From Lachnospiraceae bacterium (GTDB lineage Bacteria > Bacillota > Clostridia > Lachnospirales > Lachnospiraceae): 64,000 nucleotides of DNA. This document shows positions 51,677 to 60,296 of the stretch, in pieces. How positions within the stretch are numbered: the first letter of the stretch is position 1; every line of letters begins with the position of its first letter. Below the pieces are notes generated by a model. The model did no database searches and was not told where the DNA came from. It saw nothing but the letters and a program-made list of their open reading frames with translations. A program made the position numbers and the translations under genes. Location: the NCBI GenBank assembly GCA_910574865.1, contig CAJTDN010000003.1, positions 62,001 to 126,000 on the forward strand. Direction: 5' to 3'.

Positions 51677-52599
51677 TGTCCTGCCCCCTGCATTTCTTCC
51701 AGCTTTTTGATGACCCGCTTTAAGGCATATCTTGCATTATCCGTAAGTTGCCTCTGCCATGCTGACTGACTCGGTGCCCAGCGGAAACCGTTGCTTTTCA
51801 ACACCTCCCGTACCTCCGGCTTCGGTTTTCCGTCAAAGAACAGCTGTAGCCTCATTGCCTCCGTGTTCTCGACGCTTTTGAAGAACTGATTTTCTGTTTC
51901 CTGTGTTCCCCTTTCCTTCGCGGCCTGCAGTTCTTTTATGCGCCCCTCTATCCGGTGGATATTGGCATTATTGTTCTGCAGGGCATAATTCGGATAGCCG
52001 ATTCTTCCGCAAAAGTCCGGCTCGCGCAGCTTCTTAATCTGCTCGTCCGAATATCCCATGATTCTCAGTTGCCCGTCACCTTGTTCCGTATCCTTCAAAC
52101 GAACCGCCTTGTTCACCGCTTTCATGCGTTCCTGCATGTACCTCAGACTTCCCAGTTTTTCCTCCAGTTTTTCAATCGCGTCCTCGTCGCCGAACTTAAT
52201 CAACTCCTTCCCCTGCAGGATGCTCTCCATCTTGCCGAGGATGCCTTGCGTCTCGTTAAAAAACTGGTGGTTCTTATCCCATGCCTGATTCTGCTTTTCC
52301 TTTTTTCTTACCGGGAAATTACCGGCTCCGGAAATCAGCACTGATGGACACATGCACCCGATCTGTATGTCCCGGTTCATGTACTCCGACATCCTCTTCG
52401 AATACGCGGCCGCCATGCCATATGCCCGGTCTGCCTGGTCCGGCCTGGCCGCCGCGATTTTATCCGCCAGTTCATAGGCACGGTCAACGTATCCCTTGTA
52501 CTCCGCTGTTTTGCTCCCTTCCTTATAATCGCTGAATGACATCATGTCGTTGGCCATCTTGGCCGCCGCCTCATTAATGCTGTAATAAACCCTCTCCAT
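51673..52599 (-). CDS. Hypothetical phage protein with a C-terminal FDGKP domain
   Basis: A 308-residue protein with a long helical middle (EDAIEKLEEKLGSLRYMQER). Its end, LFFDGKPKPEVREVLKSNGF then RWAPSQSAWQRQL, is a domain found repeatedly in large phage and ICE-encoded proteins. The ATG at 52599 overlaps the stop of the upstream gene (TGATG). Function unknown; a role in DNA handling is a guess. Confidence 0.65.
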   Translation of the reverse strand: MERVYYSINEAAAKMANDMMSFSDYKEGSKTAEYKGYVDRAYELADKIAAARPDQADRAYGMAAAYSKRMSEYMNRDIQIGCMCPSVLISGAGNFPVRKKEKQNQAWDKNHQFFNETQGILGKMESILQGKELIKFGDEDAIEKLEEKLGSLRYMQERMKAVNKAVRLKDTEQGDGQLRIMGYSDEQIKKLREPDFCGRIGYPNYALQNNNANIHRIEGRIKELQAAKERGTQETENQFFKSVENTEAMRLQLFFDGKPKPEVREVLKSNGFRWAPSQSAWQRQLTDNARYALKRVIKKLEEMQGAGQ

Positions 52600-52916
52600 C
52601 ACGCCACCTCTTGTTCTATTAATTTCTGCATATCAAACTTAACAACCGGATAGGTGCAGTAACCGCTGCGCCTCATGCGACTGGTTCTCTTTCCAAGCCC
52701 TTCCTGCTCGATGAAGTCAACCGCCCACGGGCAGTTGTTCGTATCAACGTACGCCTCCCCTTCTCCCAGGCTTCTGTCACACAAACAAACCGTGATTGTC
52801 GCAATCGGGCCATCCTGCCGGTTCCACACCTGGATTGCCACACTGTTGTCCTCCAGGTACTTCCCTACTTGTAGATACACGTTCTCGTAAACCCTGAATT
52901 CCGTCTTCAATGTCAT
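52599..52916 (-). CDS. DUF4313-like phage protein
   Basis: The 105-residue product has GPIATITVCLCDR near residue 36 and a C-terminal TYPVVKFDMQKL, resembling small phage proteins of the DUF4313 group. Overlaps the next gene by one base. Function unknown. Confidence 0.6.
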   Translation of the reverse strand: MTLKTEFRVYENVYLQVGKYLEDNSVAIQVWNRQDGPIATITVCLCDRSLGEGEAYVDTNNCPWAVDFIEQEGLGKRTSRMRRSGYCTYPVVKFDMQKLIEQEVA

Positions 52917-52927
52917 GTCGTTTCCTC

Positions 52928-53200
52928 CTATGCAAATATTCTTTCAACTTCCGCCCGCTTACTGCGGAGCATTTCCATTGCCATCCTTTTATCAATCTTT
53001 CCGGAAGTGATACTGACTATCTTATCTGCCGCCTGGTTATGTAACTGGTAAAGGCTCTCATAAATTCTGTCTGCCTCTTCCTCATACTGGTCGGCCTTTT
53101 CAATATCAAAATGATTTTCCTTCGTCCAATACTCTGACTGCCGTTCTACCTTTTCCATTTCCCGCTCCATAATCTGCATCTTTTTAAGTAGAGTCCTCAT
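52928..53200 (-). CDS. Coiled-coil phage protein
   Basis: A 90-residue charged helix (MQIMEREMEKVERQSEYWTK, then QYEEEADRIYESLYQLHNQA). Likely a short coiled coil. No family recognised. The 85 bases upstream may encode a 16-residue peptide coupled to the preceding gene, but this is doubtful. Confidence 0.6.
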   Translation of the reverse strand: MRTLLKKMQIMEREMEKVERQSEYWTKENHFDIEKADQYEEEADRIYESLYQLHNQAADKIVSITSGKIDKRMAMEMLRSKRAEVERIFA

Positions 53201-53285
53201 TCCAACACTTCCTTTCCTCGCTCATGCGCATTTTTTTACTTCGGACGCTCTCGTTTGCGAACTTTCAAGGTAAAAAAATAAGCCA

Positions 53286-53495
53286 TTATGCTGCCTTTCT
53301 GATGTCTACGTACTTATCAATTCCGATATAAATGCAATCTCCAGTGGTAAATACCAAGCCATCCCATCTAACATACTTTACAGTTTCCACCTTAGTTCCT
53401 TTTTCGTATGGAGAATGCCACTCAACTTCAACTTTTAACCCCTTTGCCAGCATTTCCTCGATTTTATCAACATCTTTCATTTTGAAAAGTCTCAT
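53286..53495 (-). CDS. Small phage protein, first gene of the second prophage operon
   Basis: The 69-residue product (MRLFKMKDVDKIEEMLAKGL, ending VDIRKAA) is beta-rich and unknown. AGGAGG lies 8 bases before the ATG at 53495. It is the first gene after the prophage promoter at 53535-53563. Confidence 0.65.
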   Translation of the reverse strand: MRLFKMKDVDKIEEMLAKGLKVEVEWHSPYEKGTKVETVKYVRWDGLVFTTGDCIYIGIDKYVDIRKAA

Positions 53496-53534
53496 ATACA
53501 TAACCTCCTATATTTGTTGTTTGATTATGTATAT

Positions 53535-53590
53535 ATTATACTACGTAACTGCGAGTTTGTCAATAGTTTTACTTCTTGTTTTGCGAGTTT
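53535..53590 (-). promoter_or_regulatory. Prophage promoter P1 with two operator-like boxes
   Basis: On the minus strand TTGACA (53558-53563) and TATAAT (53535-53540) are 17 bases apart. Two copies of AAACTCGCA (plus-strand TGCGAGTTT at 53550-53558 and 53582-53590) flank the -35 box 32 bases apart, three helical turns. The sequence around the -35 box is also present at P2. Confidence 0.8.
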
Positions 53591-53941
53591 TTAGGTTTTT
53601 CTCAATACAATCTCGTATCCAAGAACTTTCGCCATCCTATAAAAACTATCATACCGCATATTAACGACTCCGCGATTCAGCATTTGACTGACATTCTGTC
53701 TGACGCATCCCATCCTTTCCGCAAGCTCTTTCTGGTTCACGTCCTCTCTTTCCATGATTTGGCGAATAACCGCCGCCGCGTTCTCTCCGCCGACCTCTCC
53801 TTCCAGCTTTTTCACCGCCTCCCGGAGAGCCTCCGCGTCAACCTTCCAGACACTTTCCGAATTGTCCTTGTCTGTCATGCTGTCGCAACGCTCTGCCAGG
53901 CTTTCCAGCCGGCTGATGATTTCCCATAAAAGCATACTCAA
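53591..53941 (-). CDS. XRE-type helix-turn-helix protein, candidate prophage repressor
   Basis: The 116-residue protein has its helix-turn-helix at the C-terminus (NQKELAERMGCVRQNVSQML, near residues 68-87), preceded by a helical N-terminal domain. It overlaps the HNH gene by 4 bases and is the last gene of the first prophage operon, ending at the P1 operator box. Its gene position, next to P1 and under P2, makes it the best candidate to bind the shared operator boxes. Confidence 0.85.
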   Translation of the reverse strand: MSMLLWEIISRLESLAERCDSMTDKDNSESVWKVDAEALREAVKKLEGEVGGENAAAVIRQIMEREDVNQKELAERMGCVRQNVSQMLNRGVVNMRYDSFYRMAKVLGYEIVLRKT

Positions 53942-54753
53942 TTCCGCACCTTCTTTCCTCTCCTTTTCCGTGCCGCTATTTTCACTCTTGCAATCGCGAC
54001 ACCCGCCTTTGTAAATTCCGCATTGGAAAACCTCAGATTACTCCGGTTCAGCTCCAGGTTCTCCTCGTTGTCTATCAGTACCAGATTATCAATATCACAA
54101 TTATCCTTATTCCCATCCAGGAAACTCACCATCTTCCCTTCCGGGATTGGACCGTTGTGTTCCTCCCACACCTTCCGGTGGACGAATTCGAACCGCTCCC
54201 ACTGAGTCCCATGCTCCCGCACTTTCCGTACCAGATAGCCATCCGTGGTATGGGTGCACTCCCCTACCTCCATGTGATTTGCAGGAACGTTCCCCTTGCG
54301 AAACATCGTGGTCTGGCATTTTCGATACTGCTCCAAGCTCATTTTTTTCCCTTTATTGGCAGGTTCGTCCCCCTCCTTAAACCGGCAGTCCAGGCCGCTT
54401 ACGATGTCATGGTTCTTTTTATACGCCCTGCACTGGCCAGCTGAAAACTCTATGCCGAAATGCTCCGATACCGCTTTCGCGATTTCCCCGGCTTCCTTCC
54501 CCTCAGCGATGCTCCGAATGTATCCCTCCATCCCTTCCGGATATTTCACGGAATACCCTTTCGGATTCCCGGTGGGTGTGCCGCTTTTGAAACCATACCG
54601 GCTCTTCGCGCCCTTGACGATGCTCTCCGTGAATACCATGCCATACTTCTTGTCAAATCCCTGCCGGTTGATAAGGACCGTCAGCTCCTTCGTGGTCCGG
54701 CCTGCGGTATTCTCCCGCATCCAGCCAACCACTTCCTCCGGCCATTTCCACAT
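53938..54753 (-). CDS. HNH endonuclease family protein
   Basis: The 271-residue protein has repeated helix-turn-helix-like N-terminal segments (IVKGAKSRYGFKSGTPTGNP) and a C-terminal HNH nuclease: FEFVHRKVWEEHNGPIPEG, then FLDGNKDNCDIDNLVLI. Phage and intron homing enzymes share this layout. Its start overlaps the stop of the preceding gene (TGATG). Confidence 0.87.
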   Translation of the reverse strand: MWKWPEEVVGWMRENTAGRTTKELTVLINRQGFDKKYGMVFTESIVKGAKSRYGFKSGTPTGNPKGYSVKYPEGMEGYIRSIAEGKEAGEIAKAVSEHFGIEFSAGQCRAYKKNHDIVSGLDCRFKEGDEPANKGKKMSLEQYRKCQTTMFRKGNVPANHMEVGECTHTTDGYLVRKVREHGTQWERFEFVHRKVWEEHNGPIPEGKMVSFLDGNKDNCDIDNLVLIDNEENLELNRSNLRFSNAEFTKAGVAIARVKIAARKRRGKKVRN

Positions 54754-55004
54754 CAGCCAAATCCCCCTTTCCGGACTTCCAGCATTTCCGGGACGCTTTT
54801 CTTCCTCTCGTACCCGTACTCGTCCATGTGCTGCATCGCCTTCAGCTGGAGTTCACCGGTCTTGATAATCTGTTCCCCCACCTTCGCCATCGCCTCGGAC
54901 CGCCTTATCTCCACCTCCAGCTCATCGCCTTTCAGGTCCTCGTCCCCCAGCTTTTCCAGCTGGGCGAACAGATGATTGTTCAAATCCCCAAGCGTATTCT
55001 TCAT
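54753..55004 (-). CDS. Hypothetical phage protein, 83 residues
   Basis: A helical protein (NTLGDLNNHLFAQLEKLGDE, then RSEAMAKVGEQIIKTGELQL) of a type that recurs in Firmicute phages next to HNH genes. Function unknown. The ATG overlaps the upstream stop by 4 bases; an in-frame TTG at 55013 has a stronger AAAGGAG site and is possible. Confidence 0.6.
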   Translation of the reverse strand: MKNTLGDLNNHLFAQLEKLGDEDLKGDELEVEIRRSEAMAKVGEQIIKTGELQLKAMQHMDEYGYERKKSVPEMLEVRKGGFG

Positions 55005-55336
55005 AATGACCAATCAAGCTCTCCTTTCTTCCAATTTCCTTTTGCCGCGAAAAATTTTCCGGCCAGTTCATCCGCGGTCATGTCCACGTTCGGTTCTTCC
55101 GTGGTGGCCTTGAAGCCTTCTCTCCTCAGTTCGAACCAGCAGTGGTCATCCTCCGTGAACTCGCCAAATCTTTTTTCCGGGAGACCGACCATCCTCGGTA
55201 TGAAATATTCCCCCTCGTCCAGGCTGTCAATGATAAGGTCAATCTGGCACTCCGTAATGGAGCCGGCAACAACCGCTTCATTCGGCATCTTATAGTTGCT
55301 GGCATCCCGGTAAAGGTACGATATCCTTGTATTCAT
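55001..55336 (-). CDS. Hypothetical phage protein, 111 residues
   Basis: An acidic protein (IDLIIDSLDEGEYFIPRMVG, then FTEDDHCWFELRREGF). Similar proteins occur in phages but have no known function. It overlaps the upstream gene by 47 bases; GAGGGG precedes the ATG. Confidence 0.6.
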   Translation of the reverse strand: MNTRISYLYRDASNYKMPNEAVVAGSITECQIDLIIDSLDEGEYFIPRMVGLPEKRFGEFTEDDHCWFELRREGFKATTEEPNVDMTADELAGKFFAAKGNWKKGELDWSL

Positions 55337-56162
55337 CCGTCACACCCCCCTCGCACTCGAAGGAATACTTGTTTTCATCACACTCAGGGCAATAATACGG
55401 ATATTCATTACGCAGTTCTTCATCTTCTTCCGGCCGGACTTCCGTTCCGCATTTCTTGCAGACAATCTTTTCGGGAACCGGGCCGAGCATCAAATGTACC
55501 ACACCCTTGGAATGGTGTTCATCAAACCAACGCCATACTATCTCCCTATGCGTCCCGCACTCAAATCCCATGAAGTCATCCAGGATGCACTCGTCATCGT
55601 CAATCAGGATGTCACCAAATTTCTCCCACAGATACTCCAGCTTTTCATCATCCAGCCGGAGCGACTTAATCACACTTCCGACAACAATGTCCATCGTGGT
55701 ATTGAACGGAGTGTTGCAGTCCTCCGCTTTGCCGAACAGCTGGAGGATTTCCTCCATCACTTCCTCATTCCCATCCATGTACTCATGCACCCAGGGAATC
55801 ACGCTGCCGCCATCATACAGATTTCGCAGATACTCTTCGACATCCCTGGAACGGTCAAGCTTTTCCATGTCCCTGCTGATTTCTCCCATAAGGGATTCGG
55901 AAAGTTCCACGTAATGCTCCGTGATATAGAACTTTGCATACTTTCCGCTGACGTTCACGGCTTCATAGTACCTTTCTCCGTGCTCTTCCTGGATATAACC
56001 GCACATTTCCACGAACTCCCCGGCCTTGCTTTCGGCTATTTCATCCAGCCGCTTCTGCAACGGTTCGATGTCAACAGACACCCCGAGAACCATCACCCCG
56101 TCTGCTGATTGGCTATCCCATGCACCGTGCAGCACGTACAACAAAACCTTGCTATTTCCCAC
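55290..56162 (-). CDS. Hypothetical phage protein with a zinc ribbon
   Basis: A 290-residue acidic protein. Residues near 245-275 have CKKCGTEVRPEEDEE and YYCPECDENKY, two CxxC pairs that would bind zinc. The start is a GTG at 56162 behind GGAGGCGAAGG. Family not recognised. Confidence 0.6.
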   Translation of the reverse strand: MGNSKVLLYVLHGAWDSQSADGVMVLGVSVDIEPLQKRLDEIAESKAGEFVEMCGYIQEEHGERYYEAVNVSGKYAKFYITEHYVELSESLMGEISRDMEKLDRSRDVEEYLRNLYDGGSVIPWVHEYMDGNEEVMEEILQLFGKAEDCNTPFNTTMDIVVGSVIKSLRLDDEKLEYLWEKFGDILIDDDECILDDFMGFECGTHREIVWRWFDEHHSKGVVHLMLGPVPEKIVCKKCGTEVRPEEDEELRNEYPYYCPECDENKYSFECEGGVTDEYKDIVPLPGCQQL

Positions 56163-56175
56163 CGTCCTTCGCCTC

Positions 56176-56238
56176 CTATTTCTTTTTCTTCTCTATCCCC
56201 ATGAATACCAAAAACACCAGAACCACTATTGCCACCAT
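56176..56238 (-). CDS. Tiny membrane peptide, 20 residues
   Basis: An ATG behind AGGAGG opens MVAIVVLVFLVFMGIEKKKK. It is a single short helix with a lysine tail. It lies between two coupled phage genes and is too small for routine gene finding. It may be a small regulator, or its ribosome site may only help the next gene. Confidence 0.55.
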   Translation of the reverse strand: MVAIVVLVFLVFMGIEKKKK

Positions 56239-56247
56239 GCCTGCCTC

Positions 56248-56673
56248 CTATCCATAAATCACGTCACCGAAGAGCGCGTACTGTATGATACAATCCGCGG
56301 CACCCGCGTCGATGCTGCAGGTGTCTATGTTCAATTTCCCGGTATAGAGTCCAAAAGCGTCTGTTTCCCGTTCAATACAGCCCGTGTTTCCGGACGCGAT
56401 GTACTTTTCCAGTCCCTCGATAAACTTCCCTTTGTCAAGGGTATACGACTTGTTTTCCTCAGCGTCATATAGAACCAATTTCCCATCCCTGCTGATTTGG
56501 TCGCTCGCATACTCCCCGAGACAACCGCTTTTGACCTCCACCTTCCTGCACCAGTAATTGATTCCACCTTCCAATGCCGAAACCATGATGTCATCAATGT
56601 CCTCATTGCGGATTTCCACATCAAGCTCGCAGTTCAGAACGATGTAATCCGCAGCCCCCGATTTTCCTTCCAT
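56248..56673 (-). CDS. Hypothetical phage protein, 141 residues
   Basis: An acidic protein with the segment YIVLNCELDVEIRNEDIDDI and several scattered cysteines. GGAGGAG precedes the ATG at 56673. Family unknown. Confidence 0.55.
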   Translation of the reverse strand: MEGKSGAADYIVLNCELDVEIRNEDIDDIMVSALEGGINYWCRKVEVKSGCLGEYASDQISRDGKLVLYDAEENKSYTLDKGKFIEGLEKYIASGNTGCIERETDAFGLYTGKLNIDTCSIDAGAADCIIQYALFGDVIYG

Positions 56674-56693
56674 CCGTTTATCCTCCTCCACAA

Positions 56694-57614
56694 TCACGCG
56701 ATTACCAATTCACGTTTTTTCCGGCTGTACCGGTACACGTTTTCGCTAAGCACCTCTTCCGCCATGACCTCGCTGGAATTCACTTTCCTTACTATTGCCC
56801 TTAATTCGCGCGGCTCCATCTTGCCGACCGGAACCGCGATTACCTCGTGTATGCTGGACGGCAGCACATACAAGTCACTTCCGATGCCTTCCGCCAGCCC
56901 GCTAAAATATCCAGAATACAGCATCACAGTCGCACCGTTGATTTTACATTTACTGGTAAGCACGTACATCGGACATTCCGGTTCGTCCTTTTCTTCCGAA
57001 ACTCCTAAGAACACCTCGATGAACGATGCCATTTCACGGACTTCGAACCCCCTTTGCTCCGTATTCCGCATCGCCGCGTACTCCAGTTCCTCCTCGCTGA
57101 TACCGTATGCCTCACACATCACGCTTTTCACCATGAAGCCCGACATTCCGGTTCTGCTCTCTCCGACTATAACCCTATAAACAACCGCCAGGTCAAGGAA
57201 CTTTCTATGTGGCATATCGCAAAGCCTCTCCTTGTTTTTTTCTCTGTTGATAAGCTGGCATACCACGTTTCCTAAAATAAACCGCTTGTCAATCCCGTTC
57301 ACTGTATCGTATAATTCCCTGCCGCCCCCGCTTTCCTTATAAATTTCTGCAACTTTCCGCGCCGCATCGTTTACGCCTATTCTCCCGGACGCGATTCCAT
57401 CCATAAAGCTATCGATACGGACAAGCGGGAATACGGATTCTCCGGGCTCATGAATCTCGATTTCTATCGATGTCACCCCGTTGTTTCTTCTTGTCTCTTT
57501 GAGTGAGACCCTATGCCCTTCTCCGATTTCCTCTTTTACCGCCTCCGCGATTCTGTTCGCCAATTCATACCTCATTGGTTTTTCCTCCGTTCTGTTCACC
57601 CGTTCATACCTCAT
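56694..57614 (-). CDS. DUF5688 family protein with a duplicated start region
   Basis: The protein matches DUF5688, common in Lachnospiraceae and their phages, with the conserved VLPSSIHEVIAVPV near the end and MYVLTSKCKINGATVMLYSG before it. The gene has two copies of its ribosome-site/start segment: plus-strand 57564-57593 and 57603-57632 are 28/30 identical, 39 bases apart. Starts at 57614 (306 residues) and 57575 (293 residues) are both served by GGAGGAAAAA. Function unknown. Confidence 0.75.
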   Translation of the reverse strand: MRYERVNRTEEKPMRYELANRIAEAVKEEIGEGHRVSLKETRRNNGVTSIEIEIHEPGESVFPLVRIDSFMDGIASGRIGVNDAARKVAEIYKESGGGRELYDTVNGIDKRFILGNVVCQLINREKNKERLCDMPHRKFLDLAVVYRVIVGESRTGMSGFMVKSVMCEAYGISEEELEYAAMRNTEQRGFEVREMASFIEVFLGVSEEKDEPECPMYVLTSKCKINGATVMLYSGYFSGLAEGIGSDLYVLPSSIHEVIAVPVGKMEPRELRAIVRKVNSSEVMAEEVLSENVYRYSRKKRELVIA

Positions 57615-57645
57615 TGATTTTTCCTCCATTCTTATTTTGATTCTC

Positions 57646-57786
57646 CTATCTGCCTATCCCGGCATACTCACAAATCTTCTCCTTTGCAAAAGCGTCGATA
57701 CATTCCAGGTAATCACCTCCCTCCCAATGCTCCGACCCCGGATGCCCTGTTATAAATCGTTTCCCCCTGCCCGCTATCCTATAGCT
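57646..57786 (-). CDS. Possible short phage gene without a clear start
   Basis: The open frame of 46 residues (GRGKRFITGHPGSEHWEGGD, then CIDAFAKEKICEYAGIGR) has coding character but no ATG/GTG/TTG at its beginning. It overlaps the end of the upstream gene. It may be a truncated gene or may use an unusual start. Confidence 0.35.
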   Translation of the reverse strand, partial: SYRIAGRGKRFITGHPGSEHWEGGDYLECIDAFAKEKICEYAGIGR

Positions 57787-58009
57787 CTATTTCCTCTTTG
57801 TATTCGTAACACATTTTCACGGGACCACCATTAACTTTCCCCATTTTCCACTCGGTATCGTAAACGCTGAAAGTGAAATAATCATCCCCGTGCATCGTAA
57901 GGCTTGACATCGACTCGTATCCGCTTCTTTTAACAGCCTCCGCGATTCCGTTAATCAGGGGTAACACCTCCAAACAAAGCCGCCGGAATCTCTCTTTATC
58001 CATACTCAT
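57779..58009 (-). CDS. Hypothetical phage protein, 76 residues
   Basis: A small protein (LPLINGIAEAVKRSGYESMS, then DDYFTFSVYDTEWKMGKVNG). Family unknown. Its ATG overlaps the upstream stop by 4 bases and GAGG lies 10 bases before it. Confidence 0.6.
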   Translation of the reverse strand: MSMDKERFRRLCLEVLPLINGIAEAVKRSGYESMSSLTMHGDDYFTFSVYDTEWKMGKVNGGPVKMCYEYKEEIEL

Positions 58010-58395
58010 GCCTTTTTCGCCTCCTCCACAAAATTTTCTGCCTCTTCCTGGCTTTCAAACCAATCTTTATAAATGTCTTTCCGAAACGTAAATCTTGAAT
58101 CGTTCTCCGGCTTGCTGGCAGCCTCGATTTTGCCAGTGATGCTCGCCACCACCCTGCCAGTGTCATATACGGCCATCGTAACGCACCAGAATGTTTTCAG
58201 TCCCGCCGACACCAGCTCGTAGGCATCTGCCTCTTCCTTCGCCAGCGGTTCCCGGTACTCGATGAACCCCCATGCCTCCTGTCCGATTTCCTCACAGAAG
58301 ACCTTTGTGTCAAAATTCTCAATCTTCTCGACTGCCGCTTTCTTGGGAAAGCCGCCCGGCATGACCGGGCGTTGTGTGCTGTAATACTTGATCAT
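58006..58395 (-). CDS. Hypothetical phage protein, 129 residues
   Basis: A soluble protein with a Trp/Phe-rich middle (SAGLKTFWCVTMAVYDTGRV) and an acidic end. No family recognised. GGAG is well spaced from the ATG at 58395. Coupled to both neighbours. Confidence 0.6.
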   Translation of the reverse strand: MIKYYSTQRPVMPGGFPKKAAVEKIENFDTKVFCEEIGQEAWGFIEYREPLAKEEADAYELVSAGLKTFWCVTMAVYDTGRVVASITGKIEAASKPENDSRFTFRKDIYKDWFESQEEAENFVEEAKKA

Positions 58396-58397
58396 AT

Positions 58398-58976
58398 TCA
58401 TACTCCTTTCGCTACCTGAAGAACCAAGCCTTTAGCATTTTTCTGTATGTACCATTTCATATACTTCTTTCGCTCTACCGCCTTCGGGCTTTTAAGCGGA
58501 GTAATGTTTTTCAGATATTCCGCTTTAATCCACACCTTATTACCATTCTTATCCTTGCATCCGGCAATCATTTCGGTGCCGTAGCCTGTATATGTAGGCC
58601 TCTCCCCCACCCAGAACACATCCAGTTCCGTGCCTTTCGGAATCTTTCGGCCTCTGACAACCCTTGCCGTTATTCCAGCCTCAATCCGGTTTTTCTTCTT
58701 AATGACACTCCGGCAAAAATCCTTGTATGCGTCCCGTTTCAATGTGCGGATAATGTCTCTCGCCACTTCGGTGCTTACATCTATCACTGCTCTTGTACCG
58801 ATGAAATCATGCCCGTCCGCCCCATAGTAACCAATACTCACCGATTCATACTGGTGCTTTTCCATATCCCAAACCAGCGCATATTCGCTCAGCATACCGT
58901 CCATCCAGTAATGCTCGCTGGTGTCCACTACCGCTCCCTGATATGAAACTGATCCGTCAGCTTTAATAAGTGCCAT
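58398..58976 (-). CDS. Hypothetical phage protein, 192 residues
   Basis: The protein ends in a Lys-rich region (SPKAVERKKYMKWYIQKNAK) and has a beta-rich part with PKGTELDVFWVGERPTYTGY. Not assigned. GAGG precedes the ATG at 58976. Confidence 0.6.
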   Translation of the reverse strand: MALIKADGSVSYQGAVVDTSEHYWMDGMLSEYALVWDMEKHQYESVSIGYYGADGHDFIGTRAVIDVSTEVARDIIRTLKRDAYKDFCRSVIKKKNRIEAGITARVVRGRKIPKGTELDVFWVGERPTYTGYGTEMIAGCKDKNGNKVWIKAEYLKNITPLKSPKAVERKKYMKWYIQKNAKGLVLQVAKGV

Positions 58977-59019
58977 ATCTTCCTCACTTTCTCCCGACAA
59001 ATCCCTGCTGGGTAGAATC

Positions 59020-59658
59020 TTATGCCTGCCCTTCCTCCTGAACCTCTTTCTTTTTCCTCTTGGAAGGTGCTTTCTTCTCACCGTTGGATGCCTTTCTTGT
59101 TCTCTTCGGCTTTTCCGGCTCTTTAGCCGCGCTTACAAGCTCAGGCGGCATTTCTTCTAGTTCTTCCGCAGGAATTACCGCCTCGGCCTCTTCCGGCTGG
59201 ATTCGGGCCGCCTGCTCTGGCAACCTCTCCTGCAGTTTGTACCGCTTGCGGATGGAGGCAATCATCAGTGCCACTTCCGCATCCACCAGCTCCTTGTCCT
59301 CGTCCGTCAAGCCAGCGGACAAATTCTCCCTGTCCCGCCAGCCCACCGCGCTCTCCAGAAACGTATCGATAATTCCCTTTGCCTTGTCGTGCTTCACATC
59401 CCATTTCATCATGATGTTTTTCCTCCTTGCGCTTTCCGCGTATTCTTTTACCACTTCCTTACCCTGCTCTATCGCTTCCGGAATGCCGATGCCAATCTGC
59501 CGGTAGAACTCCGGATGGACGATACACTCGTAGGCTCTAGCCATCTTGCTTCTCTGTTCCCGCGTCACCCCGATGCGGAAGTCCTTCGCTATCCGTAACG
59601 CTTTCTTCCAGTCCCGCTCCCGCACCGCGTCTCTTACGATATCCGACTTCTTAATCAT
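59020..59658 (-). CDS. Hypothetical phage protein, 212 residues, Lys/Glu-rich tail
   Basis: The N-terminal 90 residues are helical (RDAVRERDWKKALRIAKDFR, then RAYECIVHPEFYRQIGIG); the C-terminal 60 residues are low-complexity (PEKPKRTRKASNGEKKAPSK). The layout resembles DNA-associated phage proteins. Function unknown. The ATG overlaps the 51-residue gene's stop. Confidence 0.6.
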   Translation of the reverse strand: MIKKSDIVRDAVRERDWKKALRIAKDFRIGVTREQRSKMARAYECIVHPEFYRQIGIGIPEAIEQGKEVVKEYAESARRKNIMMKWDVKHDKAKGIIDTFLESAVGWRDRENLSAGLTDEDKELVDAEVALMIASIRKRYKLQERLPEQAARIQPEEAEAVIPAEELEEMPPELVSAAKEPEKPKRTRKASNGEKKAPSKRKKKEVQEEGQA

Positions 59659-59810
59659 TCATCACCACCAATCCCCGGCACCTCCAGCAAGTCCTTCTCA
59701 ATCCAGAACCGCTCGCCTTCCAGCTCCAGCTTCACCATCCGCCTCCCGGATTTAATCACCGTCGCCAGCGGTCCGATGTCTGGTATCTTTACCCGCGTCC
59801 CTGCATTCAT
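59655..59810 (-). CDS. Small phage protein, 51 residues
   Basis: The frame reads MNAGTRVKIPDIGPLATVIK and ends EKDLLEVPGIGGDE. Its start overlaps the coiled-coil gene's stop and its stop overlaps the next start, so it fits the chain of coupled genes. A small beta-barrel (Tudor/KOW-like) is plausible. Not recognised. Confidence 0.65.
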   Translation of the reverse strand: MNAGTRVKIPDIGPLATVIKSGRRMVKLELEGERFWIEKDLLEVPGIGGDE

Positions 59811-60244
59811 GACATCGCCTCCTTTCCCGTCAGAATCGTAAACGCCTCTTTTATAACCGATAGCTTACGCTCTGCCTCCTCGTATTTTTCTTTCATTTCC
59901 TGGTAACTGTCAGCGAGATCGAAACTGCCTTGCCGTATAACTTCAATTGTTTCCTTCATTCCCGATATCTTCTGCTCGTATCTCTCCTGCATTGCATTTA
60001 TCTGAGTACAACGGGCCGTATCCAGTTCGTCATACTCTTTTGCCCTCTGCTGGACTTCGGCCTCCAGCTCTTCAATCCGCCTTACCCTCTGTCTTGAAAT
60101 TCTCTGTATCCCTCCCTGCTTTACCCACTGCTTGCAGAATTGATTCTTGTCAATGTCAGTCCCCATGTACTCTTGCTCAATCTGCTCATACTCTTCTGCC
60201 GTCGGCTCAAACCCGGTTCTCTCTATAAATTCCGATTTCATCAT
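59807..60244 (-). CDS. Coiled-coil phage protein, 145 residues
   Basis: Residues 55-135 are heptad-rich (RIEELEAEVQQRAKEYDELD, then EMKEKYEEAERKLSVIKEAF). AGGAGG precedes two adjacent ATGs. Likely structural or a scaffold for other early phage proteins. Function unknown. Confidence 0.65.
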   Translation of the reverse strand: MMKSEFIERTGFEPTAEEYEQIEQEYMGTDIDKNQFCKQWVKQGGIQRISRQRVRRIEELEAEVQQRAKEYDELDTARCTQINAMQERYEQKISGMKETIEVIRQGSFDLADSYQEMKEKYEEAERKLSVIKEAFTILTGKEAMS

Positions 60245-60296
60245 GGTTAACGCCCTCCTATTCTTTCCACTCCTCCGTTACAACTGTCATCTTCCA

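Noticed and set aside
53201-53285. 16-residue ATG frame coupled to the 69-residue prophage gene
   Set aside because: Ribosome site is weak and the peptide is very basic without pattern; cannot be supported.
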